The position numbers and the translations under genes are program-made. Positions 7,916 to 18,721 of a DNA stretch of 64,000 nt are shown one piece after another. Below the pieces are notes generated by a model. The model saw only the letters and a list, made by a program, of their open reading frames with translations, did not search any database and was not told the DNA's origin. Source of the stretch: Azolla caroliniana (lineage: Eukaryota > Polypodiophyta); the NCBI GenBank assembly GCA_043228905.1, contig JBHGNT010000002.1, forward strand, positions 21,762,001-21,826,000. Direction: 5' to 3'. Every line of letters begins with the position of its first letter. Positions within the stretch are counted from its first letter, which is position 1.

Positions 7916-9742
7916 AACTAGGAGGGCATGTAAGGACTTAGATTTTGTCCAACATACGAAAGGGCGTGAGATGCTTGTAAGCTCGGGATCTAACATTAAG
8001 TCATTATAGAGATTTTTTAGAAAACTATGAATGCCTAGTTTTGGGGTATGTTTGGTGTATCTAAGTTTAAAGATTGTGGGGTTAAGGGAAGTAATAGTTT
8101 TGGGTTGATATAGGAGTGTTTTTCTAAGACTAAAAGGTATTTTCTTATAGCTTTTTAGTATAAAGGATGGAGGGTAACCACGGTTAACTAGTCTATTGAA
8201 AAAGAGTTTTTTCATTTGGTAGAAACCTAATGGGGTGCTTTCTCTAATAAGATATCTCTTCACTTCATTAGTGATAAAGTGTTGTTTCGTATGGGAAGGA
8301 TGATCCGATGAAAAAGGCAAGTATTGGTATGAATTGAGAGGTTTTTGAAAACAATTAAATAAGAAAGATGAATTTTCGAGGTTGATCCATATGTCTAAAA
8401 AAGGTAGCCGAAAGGGGGAAGTTTGAATGGTAAGCTTGATGGAGTTATTTGTGTGTGAAGGGTAAAAGTCGAGATATTCTAAAAGTTGAGATTTGGTGCC
8501 TGTCCAGACCCCAAATGCATCATCAATATAGCGGGTGAAGTAGAAGAGATGGGGGGGCGATGGTTGTAAGTTTTCGAGATATACTAAAAAGAGGCATGCA
8601 TATACGACTGAAAAGTTGCTACCCATGGCCGTACCTTTTATTTGTTGGTAAACTACGTCATCGAAAGTGAGATAGTGATATTCTAAAATAAGGGCACTAA
8701 GGGTATAGATGAGATTTGTTTTCGAAGGGGAAAAGTGGGGGGTGATTAGACTACGTAGGGCTTGGAGTCCTAACTTAGGGGGGATACTAGGATAGAGAGA
8801 TTCAACGTCAAACGTGAATAAGAAACTATTAGATGGTGGGTGTAGGTTTTCTAGTGATTGGATTAGTGTGTGAGAGTCTTTTAGATATTGTGGTTGGAGA
8901 AGGAGGATTGGTAAAAGTTGGTGGTGTAACCACTTTGATGTTTGTTCAAATAAGGAGTTATTATATGAACAAATGGGCCGGAAACCCATAGGTGTTTTGT
9001 GTAATTTAGGGAGGAAATAGAGGTTGGATACTTGATATCCTTTTTTGGGTTTGTGGAGGATGAAATTAGCTTCAATTGGGGAAAGTGTACCTAAGTGGTT
9101 TGTTATTATGTTATTAAGGCGGTATAGTAACTCTTCCAAGGGGAAGTGGCTGACTCTCTTATAGGTGGTAGAATTTGAGAGGTGTTCTATGGCTTTGGTG
9201 TAGTATGTGTCTTTATCTAGAACACATACTCCCATATTTTTATCGGCTGGGAGGATGATAATGTGTTTGTTGTGTTGGAGGCTTTTAAAGGCTCTAGAGA
9301 GGTGGTATGGGATTCTAGTGTTTATGGGTTTAGTGTTGTGTGCTATTTGGTTAAGGATGTGTTGGTGTTTTTCTATTATGGAGACTAGGGGTGGATATTC
9401 TGTGGGTGGCATCCAACTAGGGTTAGGTAGTTTGAAGGGGTTGAGAGGAAGTGAAGGTGTATTTCTAAAAAAATGTTTTAGCTTGAGGGATCTCGAGAGG
9501 TGGGTGAATTCTTTTAGGATATTGTTGGGTGAGGGAGGTGGGGATGGTAGGATATACTTAAGGCCTAGGTTTAGCAATTGTGTTTCATTTTTAGTGAGGT
9601 TATGTTTAGAGAGGTTATGGATTTTACTATGAATTACTTGTGTACTAGTAAGAGGTTTCCAGAAGTTGGTTCTAGGTTTTTTATTTCGGGATTTGGGGTG
9701 TGAAAGGAAGGGAAATAGTTTCTGTTTTCCCCCAAACCACAT
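7874..9742 (-). CDS. Penelope-like reverse transcriptase
   Basis: 622 aa from an ATG at 9742. Penelope-type RT features: the N-terminal block NLSKHNLTKNETQLL (about 43-57), the DKNMG motif (LPADKNMGVCVLDKD, about 165-179), LPKLHKTP (about 244-251), RT motif with the first catalytic Asp (FDVESLYPSIP, about 310-320), QIKGTAMGS (about 367-375), catalytic box YIDD (about 405-408) and FLDI (about 448-451). The thumb motif K..LHALLVKTK (about 602-612) is the last recognisable element; the protein then stops without a zinc-GIY-YIG endonuclease. It copies its own RNA using an existing 3' end as primer. No internal stops. Confidence 0.87.
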   Translation of the reverse strand: MWFGGKQKLFPFLSHPKSRNKKPRTNFWKPLTSTQVIHSKIHNLSKHNLTKNETQLLNLGLKYILPSPPPSPNNILKEFTHLSRSLKLKHFFRNTPSLPLNPFKLPNPSWMPPTEYPPLVSIIEKHQHILNQIAHNTKPINTRIPYHLSRAFKSLQHNKHIIILPADKNMGVCVLDKDTYYTKAIEHLSNSTTYKRVSHFPLEELLYRLNNIITNHLGTLSPIEANFILHKPKKGYQVSNLYFLPKLHKTPMGFRPICSYNNSLFEQTSKWLHHQLLPILLLQPQYLKDSHTLIQSLENLHPPSNSFLFTFDVESLYPSIPPKLGLQALRSLITPHFSPSKTNLIYTLSALILEYHYLTFDDVVYQQIKGTAMGSNFSVVYACLFLVYLENLQPSPPHLFYFTRYIDDAFGVWTGTKSQLLEYLDFYPSHTNNSIKLTIQTSPFRLPFLDIWINLENSSFLFNCFQKPLNSYQYLPFSSDHPSHTKQHFITNEVKRYLIRESTPLGFYQMKKLFFNRLVNRGYPPSFILKSYKKIPFSLRKTLLYQPKTITSLNPTIFKLRYTKHTPKLGIHSFLKNLYNDLMLDPELTSISRPFVCWTKSKSLHALLVKTKFSKNPPKSPT

Positions 9743-10143
9743 ATATGTGTCTTGGGTGGAGGGGGATCTATTAAGTAGGTAGAATAAACGTTTGCTAGGG
9801 TGTACGACGTGTCTAAACCGTTTGTTAACGCGTTTAGCACGCCTAGCTAACCGTTTTTTGGTCTACTAGGTTGTGGGTCTCCTAGTGGTTTTGGGGGAGG
9901 ACAAGGTTTTGATGTATTTTGATAGTGTTTATAGTTTTTATGTGAGGGAGTGTTAGAAGAAAAGTTGGGGGTTTTTGTGTTAGGAAGAAAGGGGTTGTGA
10001 GAATAAAAGTTGGGGGTTTTTTTATTAGGAAGAAAGGGGGGGGGGTTTAGTGTAATATGGAGGATGTGTAGGGGGGAGATGAGTTGAATATGGAGGATGT
10101 GTTGGGGGGGAATGATAAGTATAATGAGAGTGATGTGGGCTAA

Positions 10144-11075
10144 TTAAAGGGGTATGGGTAGGGTAAGGATTTGAAAAAAGGTGGGGAAGGGCATTATGAA
10201 AATTAGATGATAATGGGGGAGGTGTAGAGTGATAAATGGAAGAAAATTGTGGGGGGTTTGAATGGAATTCTTCAACATAAGGGGGGTGGGTAGAGTAAGA
10301 ATTAGACAAAAAGGGGGAGGGGGTATCCATGTAATATTTAGAAAGTAAAAAGGGGGTAGGAGGAGGAGGATGGGGGAACGAGTGAGAGAAAGAGGGAGGG
10401 GGGGGGGGGAGGAGGAGGAGGAGGGAGCTGTTTGTACAGAGAGGTTGCGTGGGGGGAGAGAGGAGTGGGGAAGATTAGGGTTATGTAGGGGGTGGGAGAC
10501 ATTGTTTTCTTCATAATACATGTGTGGGGTTGGGAGGAGAGGGGGCATGTATCCATGACGGCTGCCTTGTGCAATCCCGTGCATCATGCCATGGAGGGGG
10601 GGTTGTAGATCTATAGGCCGGCTGTCATACACAGTCCGGAGCCTTACATTGGAGGGGGAGAACGGGTACGTATGATGGTTTCCGTTTCCATTTCCATAGA
10701 TATGGTCGTTACCGGGTCGAAGATGGAGTGGTGGCCATGCTTGTAATTGTGAATGGTACCGGTCGCGTTGGCGTTCGTTGTGAGTGGCTGGCTGGTTCCT
10801 GTCGAATGTCGGTACTGGAGTATGTGGATCCGACATATATGGTGGATGGTGTCCGGCGTTGATTGTGGTATAGGGATGTGAGGGAAGTTTATTTTGGTTA
10901 ATAAATGTAACCCTCGGGCCATTAAGGTTAAAGGGGGGGACGAAGTTCTTACTAACTTCGTTTGTGGCTATATTGCAGGTAAATCGGGGGAGGGAGTGAT
11001 GATTGGTTGGTCGGAGAGGCTTTTGTTGCAAGGGTTTAGGGTTAGGTTTATGGTTGGGTTTATGGTTGGGTTTAT
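10144..11075 (-). CDS. Pro/His/Asn-rich leader ORF of the Penelope-like element
   Basis: A long open frame upstream of the RT. The open frame extends to 11223, but the part above 11075 is antisense of duplicated element B RNase H and does not belong. From the junction it reads KPNHKPNHKPNPKPL (telomere-like repeats), then a His/Asn/Pro-rich segment (YGNGNGNHHTYPF) and a hydrophobic Pro/Leu-rich tail. An overlapping ORF in another frame (10025-10330) continues the same composition, so one frameshift is possible. I recognise no domain; an ORF1-like role or plain untranslated leader are both possible. Confidence 0.4.
11032..11075 (+). repeat. Degenerate telomere-like repeats at the 5' junction of the Penelope-like element
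   Basis: GGGTTTAGGGTTAGG followed by three GGGTTTAT-containing units of a 12-bp period (TTTATGGTTGGG), ending exactly where the right 125-bp copy of element B starts. Only one perfect TTTAGGG is present (11035-11041). In element sense this is a CCCTAAA-type tract at the 5' end. Confidence 0.6.
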
Positions 11076-11200
11076 GGATCGGATGGGTCGTCAACCAAGA
11101 AGACGAGGACGGCACCCAGTTCCCGATCCGATTCGGCGCAAAGGTCCTCAGTGAGCGACAGCGAGGGTACGCCCAGGTTAAACGCGAACTCTGGGGTATC
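11076..11200 (+). repeat. Right copy of the 125-bp duplication flanking the Penelope-like insertion
   Basis: Same 125 bp as 7085-7209, one mismatch. Reading RNase H through this copy gives an unbroken frame into integrase, so this copy is joined to the original downstream sequence. Confidence 0.9.
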
Positions 11201-12886
11201 ATTTCGGCAGTAAAGGCCGACAAAGACTACCTGATCGGGACAGAAGTGATTATCGAGACGGATTGCCTGCCAATTCTCGGCATGGTTTCCGAATGCGCGA
11301 CACCGGACCTGGCGATGCTCAGGTGGATAGCGTACATCAAGTCCCTGGACCCGGAAATACGGCACATTTCCGGAAAGGACAACGCCATGGCCGACATGCT
11401 TTCGAGGGCGAGGTTTGATGACGAGGGCAGCATGGTTTCGGAGGACGAAGAAGTCGGCGTGGACTTCTTCAAGGCGGCGTACGCAACGACCGATGGGACG
11501 AGCACTCCGGCACTTAACGGCTTCGACGAGAGCAAGTACGACGGCGAATGGCTCCAGATCGGTGGATTTTTTAGAACAATGACGCCGGATGCGTCATGGA
11601 CGAAGGACGAGGCCAACCGGATCCGGAAGAAAGCTTACCGATTCTTTCTCCGGGACGGATACTTATGGAAGCACCCGAAGAAGAGGAATGGCGTCCCGCT
11701 CCGGGTGGTGGCGATGAAGGAAGATCAGGAGGAGCTGCTGACGGCTTACCACGACAGCCCTTGGGCTGGTCACCGTGGAACGTGGGCCACGTTCGAGAAG
11801 ATAAAGGGGAAGTACTGGTGGCCGGGACTGTACCGGGACGTGCATCGGTTCGTGACAACTTGCGAGAGCTGTCAGATGCACTCCATAGTCCGGCATCGGG
11901 ACGAGCTTCACCCTACGTACCCTCCGACCATCCACTTCAAATGGATGGTAGATCTGGTGACGATGCCGATGGGCGTAGGACAGATGCGGTATCTGGTCCT
12001 GGCTCGGGAAGATCTGACGAACCAGGTGGAAGGCCGAGCCCTTCAGAACAAAACGACTGCGGTCGTATGTCGGTTCCTGATCGAGGACGTGGTATGCCGG
12101 TACGGGTGCGTCAGGAAGATCGTGGCTGATCGCGGGGAGTTGGACGCCGAAGAGGCCGAGGAGCTGTTCGACCGGCTAGGAGTCAAGCTCTCGCTTACCA
12201 CTGCGTACAATCCGGAGGCGAATGGGAAGGTGGAGCGCGGACACGGCCCGATCGTCAAGGCGTTAGTTCGGGCATGCGGGGGGCAAGTCGGGAACTGGCC
12301 GCGGCTGCTGCCTTACGCGTTATGGGCTGACCGAACTACGCACAGTTCGGTAACCGGATTCATGCCGGCAGAGCTCATGTTTGGGCAGAAGCCGATCATG
12401 CCGATGGAACGTACAATCTCCTCGTGGGCAACCGTGGACTGGAGAGACGAGATGAGCCGGGAGGAACTGTTGGCGGCGCGTATACGACAGCTCGAGCGAA
12501 GACCGGAGGACGTGGAGCAGGCTGCGGGAAAGCTTCGGGTGGCAAGGACGAGGAACAAAGCCCGGTTCGACCGGACGCACCGGCTCCGACCAAAGAAGAT
12601 CGAGGAAGGCGACTGGGTGCTAGTCTACGACAGCAGCCTCGACAACCAGCAACGAGCGACACGGAAGTTCGCAAGAAGGTGGTTCGGGCCTTACGTGGTC
12701 CAAAGCGCCAACGACAACAGGACGTACCATCTGGCGGAACTCGACGGCACGAGAATGGCGATACCGGTAGCTGGGAAGCGGATCAAAGCGTTCAAGAAGC
12801 GTCACGACGACGAGCCGGATCCGGTTAACCTGGACCGCGACGACGAACGATCCGAAACCGAGGAAGAACCGACGGGCGGGGAATGA
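11076..12886 (+). CDS. Element B copy 1: RNase H and integrase, open frame
   Basis: Open frame from the right 125-bp copy to a TGA at 12884. The frame extends left to 11003, but that part comes from the inserted element. RNase H: IETDCLPIL, ISGKDNAMADMLSR. Integrase: HHCC finger (HDSPWAGHRGTW ... CESCQMHS), DDE core (WMVDLVTMPMG; VADRGELDAE; YNPEANGKVERGHG) and a GPY/F-type module (RLRPKKIEEGDWVLVY ... WFGPYVV). There is no chromodomain; the tail is acidic. In this copy the domains can no longer be made as one polyprotein because the upstream RT is broken. Confidence 0.85.
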
Positions 12887-12959
12887 AGGTTGGACCGGTT
12901 TTCTCCATCCCAACTCAATTTGGCGCATGCCGGTGGATGCGCGGTTAGGTGGGGGCGGA

Positions 12960-13586
12960 TGTCGTGAAGAAAACCGTCCACAAGCGGAATCGGTGCACCG
13001 GAGCGTAGGAACCGGCTCTTCATGCATTACGCCTTATGTTGTACATAGAAGATCCTAGGTAGGTAGATTCGGTAGGTAGGAAGTTAATAGGAAACGGCTC
13101 CCTTCTTGCCTAGAAAAGGAGGGAGACGAGGAGGAGGAAGGGGATCATCGCGGATAGAGAGGACGAAGTGCTGTCGGGTTGTGGGGGAAGGCTTCTCTCT
13201 CTGCCAAGCTCCGTAGCTTCGTTCTGTGGAGGTTTCGGGAGGCTCGCGTTGCTCTGAGGAATGCCCGAGTGCTTCCGGCAGCACCTCCAACCTACTTCTT
13301 CCTTTCTGTACGTTTACGAACAGGCATCGGCATCTGTTCGCCGGCCTGTTCGATTGTAACCAACGTCGTGCTTCTTGTTGTTTGTCTTGTTAACATATAT
13401 ATATACATACATTCGCGTCTCTCTGTGTCGGTTTCCCACTCGCGTCTTTGTGTTGAAGGGTCGTGTCCCTGTGAATCTACGCTCGCACGTAGTGGGTCCC
13501 TTCCCTTCTCCTTTCTCTCTTGCTCTTCGGTATAAGACCCCCGAGGTCCCGCCTCATTCCACGCATCCGCGAGGAATACCTCGACA
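12960..13586 (+). repeat. 3' LTR of element B copy 1
   Basis: Starts TGTCGTGAAG directly after a purine-rich tract (AGGTGGGGGCGGA, about 12947-12959), which is conserved next to the LTR of copy 2. The right end is placed at CCTCGACA (13586), giving TGTCG/CGACA inverted ends; this boundary is inferred because the partner LTR is not visible. Only the first ~10 bp resemble the 1.14-1.19 kb LTRs of copies 2 and 3, so this is a different LTR subfamily. ORFs inside it are not credible genes. Confidence 0.65.
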
Positions 13587-14478
13587 ACGTATAACTTTAG
13601 AACGTTCCAATGCTTGACTCTCACGATGATCTTTCAATAGATTCTTGTAATAAAAAAATCGTCATCAGATTCCCCACCGTTTGCCATGCTTTTTAAACTT
13701 GCACAAATTGTACACCCATGCGAACCTTGCGTGGTATAACAACATTGTTAAATTTCAACCTCCATAATCTATTGAAACGGCGATATTGTACACAAGGTAC
13801 ACCTTGTAACGTGTCATCCCTATATTCTTGATAAACCTCATGTCGAGTAAAGTTATCTGACAAGTGCAATCTCCCAATAGTAGGAATGATATCATAATGC
13901 TTAGAGAAATAGACATGCATCCAATTTATATAATGACGCCCTATAATTCCCTTACCACTTGAGACATTAGTATCGAATAGTACATCCACGATCCCTTTAC
14001 CATATGTTCCTGAATCTTTTGAAGACTCATGTTCCTAATGCTATGAGCAATTTTAAAAGCAGCTCTACAACACTTAATACTAGACCAAGGTAATATTCCG
14101 CATGCGTCGACATAGCCCCTGCGCCCTGATCTCTAACAAGTTGCATATGTGAAATGAGAAATATATTTTGCTCAACACCATTAAGTGATAGTTACTTCTC
14201 CTGCATTCTTCATAAATTTATCTTTCCAAATTTGTTAAGGCCTAGATTGCCACAACATGACTTCTCGAATCGCAAATTATCTGATGATCGGAACATAGAA
14301 AGTTAAATCTCTTGAAGCTAACTTGTCAAGGAACTCGTTTAAAACTTAAAGGTTTGGTCTCGGAAACTTCATCTATTGAGATTTCATTCAACTCACGACT
14401 AGCACATTGCAAAACAATATTTGGTGCATTCTTATAAGGATCGGTTGAGAAAAGCGAGTTAGAACTAGTATGATTATA
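13587..14478. other. Unclassified stretch with one short unrecognised - strand ORF
   Basis: The only coding-like signal is 13693-13989 on the - strand (98 aa; GRHYINWMHVYFSKHYDII, QYRRFNRLWRLKFNNVVIP), which has a normal protein composition but no family I recognise. The frame seems to extend a little upstream (to about 14030) without a clear start. It may be a fragment of a transposon gene, given its position between transposons. The rest is AT-rich with no features. Confidence 0.35.
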
Positions 14479-17400
14479 CATCGGGTCATTTGAAACAGGT
14501 AATATGTCACATTTTAAGAACTTTCCATCAAAAAATGCACAAATTAGGGTGATTCACAAAAAGGGGTGCCGCATGTGTAAAGGATTTTAAAAAATGACCC
14601 AAAAATATATTGATTTCTAGCAGTACGAAATTTTAGGTGTTCAAAAAAATGCCTAAATAGTGGACATGCCAAACTTACAAATAAATGTCCAAAATGACTA
14701 ACACCAATATTTATAGAAATTCATGAATCCAAATCTTGATGTACAATACAATATTTATAGTTAACGTATCAGAACAATCGTTTTCCAAGTTTATGCCATC
14801 ATCTTCATACCCATTAGATAAACTAGTAGGAGTTTATCAAGTCTCATCCTAATCATCAATGGCAACTAATGCATTGTCTTCATCTAATTGCAATCCAACC
14901 TCATCGTGGTTATGAGTCATGCTTCTTATTTGTCTTTGTGTTGTGTCTGGAGCCACATTCGAGATCCTCTTTTAGTATCTTCATTGTGGTGTGTCGCAAA
15001 TAGCTTGTTTTGGTCAAAGATAAGTCATATACTAGTATATAAACATTATCCAATGTAAGAGTAGATGTGCTTGATGCATTCTTTCTTCTTCAATTTTTGT
15101 TTATGATATTTAATTATGTACTTTATATTTACGATATTTGATTATCTGAGAGAAACCTTCTACCAAAATCATTAGAATCTAAAAAATGTCGTAAAGATGT
15201 TTTTCGTTTTTCTTAGATTCTCATAGTAAGCCTTTGATGTCAAACAAAATCCGCCGATCACGCCGTGAATTGAGAGAGTCAAACTTATAATCAGAATTAA
15301 TGCCACATTGCTGATCCTTCCATCTAGATTTGATGCACTATGTCAAATTTTACTCTTTACATCTAGATTTTGATGTAGTGCATCAAATTTCTGTTGTAAG
15401 TCTTGGAATTTTCTAAAAAATTTCCATTAAAAAAATGCTCTTGCATTTTCAACTAAGACACAATGCATTGCATCGTATTCTAGCTATATAGACTAAAATA
15501 TGATACACTGCATTAGATTTCAGTTAAAAATCCACTTTTAAAATATCTTTAGAAAATGAATTTTTTTTTAAAAATCTTGGATTTTCGACTCAAATCTGAT
15601 GCATTGCATTGTGTTTTACTTTATACATCTAGAATCTAATGCACTGCATTGGATTTTAGTTGAAAATATGCAATTGTTTTATTTATTTCATTATTTATTT
15701 ATTTTTTCATTTTTTCTATAACAAGATTAAAATATAAAAAAATGTACTATCAATTGAAATTCGATGTATTGCAACCAATTTTAGTCTATAAAGCTAGAAC
15801 CCGATGCAATGCATTGGATTTTAGTTGAAAATCTATTTTTTTTAAAACAATGTTTTATATTTTTTCCATAAAAATAAAAAATTATGAAAAAATAGATTTT
15901 CAATTGAAATCCGGTGCACTACATCAGATTTTAGTCTATACAGGTAGAATCCGATGCATTAGATCATATTTCCATTGAAAATACATTGATTTTATTTATT
16001 TTTAGTCTTTTTGAATTTGTTTTATTTTTTCCATAAATAAATTGAAAAACTGAATTTTCAACTAAAATCCGATGCACTGCATCGGAATTTAGTATATAGA
16101 GTTAGAATCCAATGCAATGCATCGGATTTCAGCTGAAAATCCATTTTTTTGAATTTTTTTTATTTTTCCTATAAATAAATAAATAAAAATTGAAAAAATG
16201 GATTTTTTGTGCATTGGATTTCCATTGAAAATCCACTTTTTATTTATTTTTTTCAAATTTTTCCATAAAACAAAATCAAAAATTAAAAAATGTTGGATTT
16301 CCAACTAAAATTTCTAGTTGGAAATCCATCATTTTCTTGGCCATTTAAAATGATGGATTTTTAACAGAAAACCGATGCAATGCATCGGATTTCCATTGAA
16401 AGTCCAAGATTTTTATTTTATTTTTTTAATTTATCATGGATTTTCAACTGAAATACAACGCACTGCATTGGATTTCCGTTGAAATTCCAATATTTTTTTA
16501 TTCTTTCATTTTTTTATTAAAAAACTAAAAGAAATTTGGATTTTCAATTGAAATCCGATGTAGTGCATCAGATTTCAGTTGGAAATCCATTTTTTTAAAT
16601 ATTTTTATTTATTTATCAAAAAAAAGAAAAAGTATTTTCAGCTAAAATCCGATGCACTGCATCGAATTCTAGTTGTATAGACTAAAATCCGACGCAATGC
16701 ATCAGCTCTCAGTTAAAAATCTATTTTTTTATTTTTTTTATGTTTTATTGTTTAATTTATTTTATGGAAAAAAGAAAAAAATTTGGGAAAAGAAAAAAGA
16801 AAAATGGATTTTCGACCTTAATCCAATGCACTGGATTGGATTGTAGTTGTATGGACTAAAATACAATGTAGTGCATCATATTTTAACTAAAAATCCATTT
16901 TTTATTTTTTTATGGAAAAAAATTAAAAAATTAAAAACATTTCTTGGAGTTTGTATTGAAATCTAGTGCATTGCATTGGATTCAAGTTCAAAATCAAAGA
17001 TTTTTTATTTTTTCAAATTTTATCTAGTTGAAAATCCGATATAGTGAATCAGATCCTAAATGTGGCTCTAGACACTACACAAAGACAAACAAGAAGCATG
17101 ACTTAGAACCACGATGCATTGCATCGGATTATACTCTATACATCTAGTATCTAATGCAGTGCAATGGATTCTTGTTGTAAGTGTTGAATTTCCAACAAAA
17201 ATGCGATGCATTGTATCAGTTTTGAAAATATACAAAATTTCCCCTAGTTTTCTATGTAGTTAGACCTCCATTTTCTATAGATTTCACCACATTTTTTTGC
17301 TAAGAAATACTCATTTTATGGGAGTTATTCAATCTTTCCATGTAACCACAAACTCCACACATAATTTAAAAATGCAAATATAAAACCAAATATGTGGGCA

Positions 17401-17900
17401 GCCAATGGTCCCCTCTTCCATGGTAATGCATCTTGGTCCGAAACAAAGTTACAACAAGTTGTTTCTGAAATAAAGTTCTTAACATGACAACAAGTTGAGA
17501 ACTATGGTCTACATTTTGAGACAAATCAATAACAAAGTGGATTGCATTTAATACTAAGAGACACATTCTATATAAATAGATATAAATTACGCATTGTAAA
17601 ATTTGTTCAATGGGGTACCATTTTCATAATTTGTAAAATTGGGGTTAATACAATTAAGCTTACATGGAATTCCATTCCTTATCTCCAAATTGGATATTAA
17701 AAGAACATGACAGATGGAATATGAAACTATTGACTTTCTTGTCATGAAAATAATTAGTTGAGAATTTTAGTATGTTTTAAGAAACCATGTATGCATGTGT
17801 CATACCATTGTGAAATTGTGCTGAAATGAGCCAGTTTTTAACATCTCCCCAGAAGTAAAAAAAAGAACATGACATATTACCTGTTTCAAATGTCCTAGTG
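14479..17900. mobile_element. CACTA-like element (non-coding), with 30-bp terminal inverted repeats
   Basis: Left end 14479-14508 and right end 17871-17900 are inverted copies, about 26/30 matching, sharing TTTGAAACAGGTAATATGTC. The right end reads CACTAGGACA inward, a CACTA-type terminus; the left end has decayed to CATCGGG. No matching 3-bp target duplication is visible (ATA versus TTC). The inside holds no transposase ORF. It is filled with palindromic GATGCANTGCATC units, comparable to the subterminal repeat arrays of CACTA elements. A related right end is at 41022-41051. Confidence 0.5.
15330..17220. repeat. Array of about 25 palindromic GATGCANTGCATC units
   Basis: Imperfect copies of a 13-bp palindrome GATGCA-N-TGCATC, often extended on both sides (CCGATGCA/TGCATCGG with flanking AAAT/ATTT and CAACTGAAAAT-like arms). 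Clear examples are near 15805, 16072, 16112, 16376, 16650 and 17117. Spacing is irregular (about 40-130 bp), with T-rich and A-rich fillers. Many copies show single C-to-T type changes in the core. Confidence 0.75.
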
Positions 17901-18721
17901 TTCAGATCGTTCAAGCAAACCCTTTACTGGACTTGGAACTTTGTACTCGTCGATTGAGAAATATGAGCTACTTGACAAGGCATATTGGCCCACAAATAAC
18001 AAAGAACCTCTACTCGAAGCGGAAGAAATCTGAAAAGCAACACTCAAGAAACAAAAACACATTACTACAAATAGACAAAACTCTTTCTCATTTTAGCATC
18101 TGCTTTGAAGCAAATTGTTCATATAAGAAAACCAAAAAACATACATAATTTATTTATAGTTTATTATCAACGTATTTTGTAGGTTTATTGTCCCCAAAAT
18201 TAGTTTTTATACGATTTTATTGTTTTATTTATTAAAATTACCTTACGTTATATCATTTCTTTAGGTTAAGTCTAATTCACCTTAATTTTCAAAATTTATT
18301 TTCTTTGTAAAATAATTTAATGTATTGTTATCATTTGAAGTTCAATTTATTTTCTATTTTTTCTTTTAAAAAACTTTTAATTGTAAAAGAATATTTTTAT
18401 TTGAAAACAAAATAATAATAATAAGTTACTATATAAAGGGTGGACCTACCCTCATTGTCAACATCACGTGTCATAAGATTACAGAGCTAAGAGCACAAAG
18501 CAAAAAAGTCATCGTTTCAGCCTTCAAAGTCAACACTCATCACTAGCCAAATATCATGAACAAGGGCAAAAAAGTCACCAAGCATGTCTCCCAAAAAAGA
18601 TTCTAAAAGATGCTTAAAAGATTCTTTGATAATTTTCTTGTTTAAGTAGTATTTTTTCTAATGTCATTTTCAAATTTTAGAAAAAGAAAAACAAGTTTAG
18701 TCAAACACAAAACAATAGCAA
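17901..18721. other. AT-rich intergenic stretch
   Basis: Very AT-rich, with no credible ORF or recognisable repeat. A small ORF at 17933-18148 (71 aa) has no recognisable features and is probably chance. Confidence 0.6.

Larger units (their letters stand above)
7210..11075 (-). mobile_element. Penelope-like retroelement inserted in element B
   Basis: 3,866 bp between the two 125-bp direct copies, in the - orientation. In element sense: a degenerate telomere-like 5' end (11032-11075), a Pro/His/Asn-rich leader ORF, a 622-aa Penelope-type reverse transcriptase, five 40-bp repeats, then a GA-rich 3' region. I see no GIY-YIG endonuclease before or after the RT, so it resembles endonuclease-deficient Penelope-like elements (Athena/Coprina type). 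An RT frame without stops suggests a fairly recent insertion. Confidence 0.8.
5291..13586 (+). mobile_element. Ty3-like LTR element 'B', copy 1 (left part missing, interrupted by a Penelope-like element)
   Basis: GC-rich relative to its surroundings. From 5291 it reads as protease C-terminus, RT (broken), RNase H, integrase and 3' LTR. Its gag and protease N-terminus must lie left of the window, beyond element A. A second member of the family is at 24062-30500 on the - strand and allows alignment throughout. There is no chromodomain. The RT box is FLDD, flanked as PFLDDIPIKG, a form I associate mainly with Ty3-like elements of fungi and early-diverging lineages. Confidence 0.85.

Noticed and set aside
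11003-11075. N-terminal extension of the RNase H-integrase ORF into the inserted element.
   Set aside because: This part is translation of telomere-like DNA belonging to the Penelope-like element, not of element B.
13179-13624. ORFs at 13179-13535 (+) and 13292-13624 (-).
   Set aside because: They lie in the element B copy 1 LTR, overlap on opposite strands, and have no conserved features.
15330-17220. Considered as a CRISPR-like or simple satellite array.
   Set aside because: Unit spacing is irregular, spacers are low-complexity, and the genome is eukaryotic; palindromic subterminal repeats explain it better.
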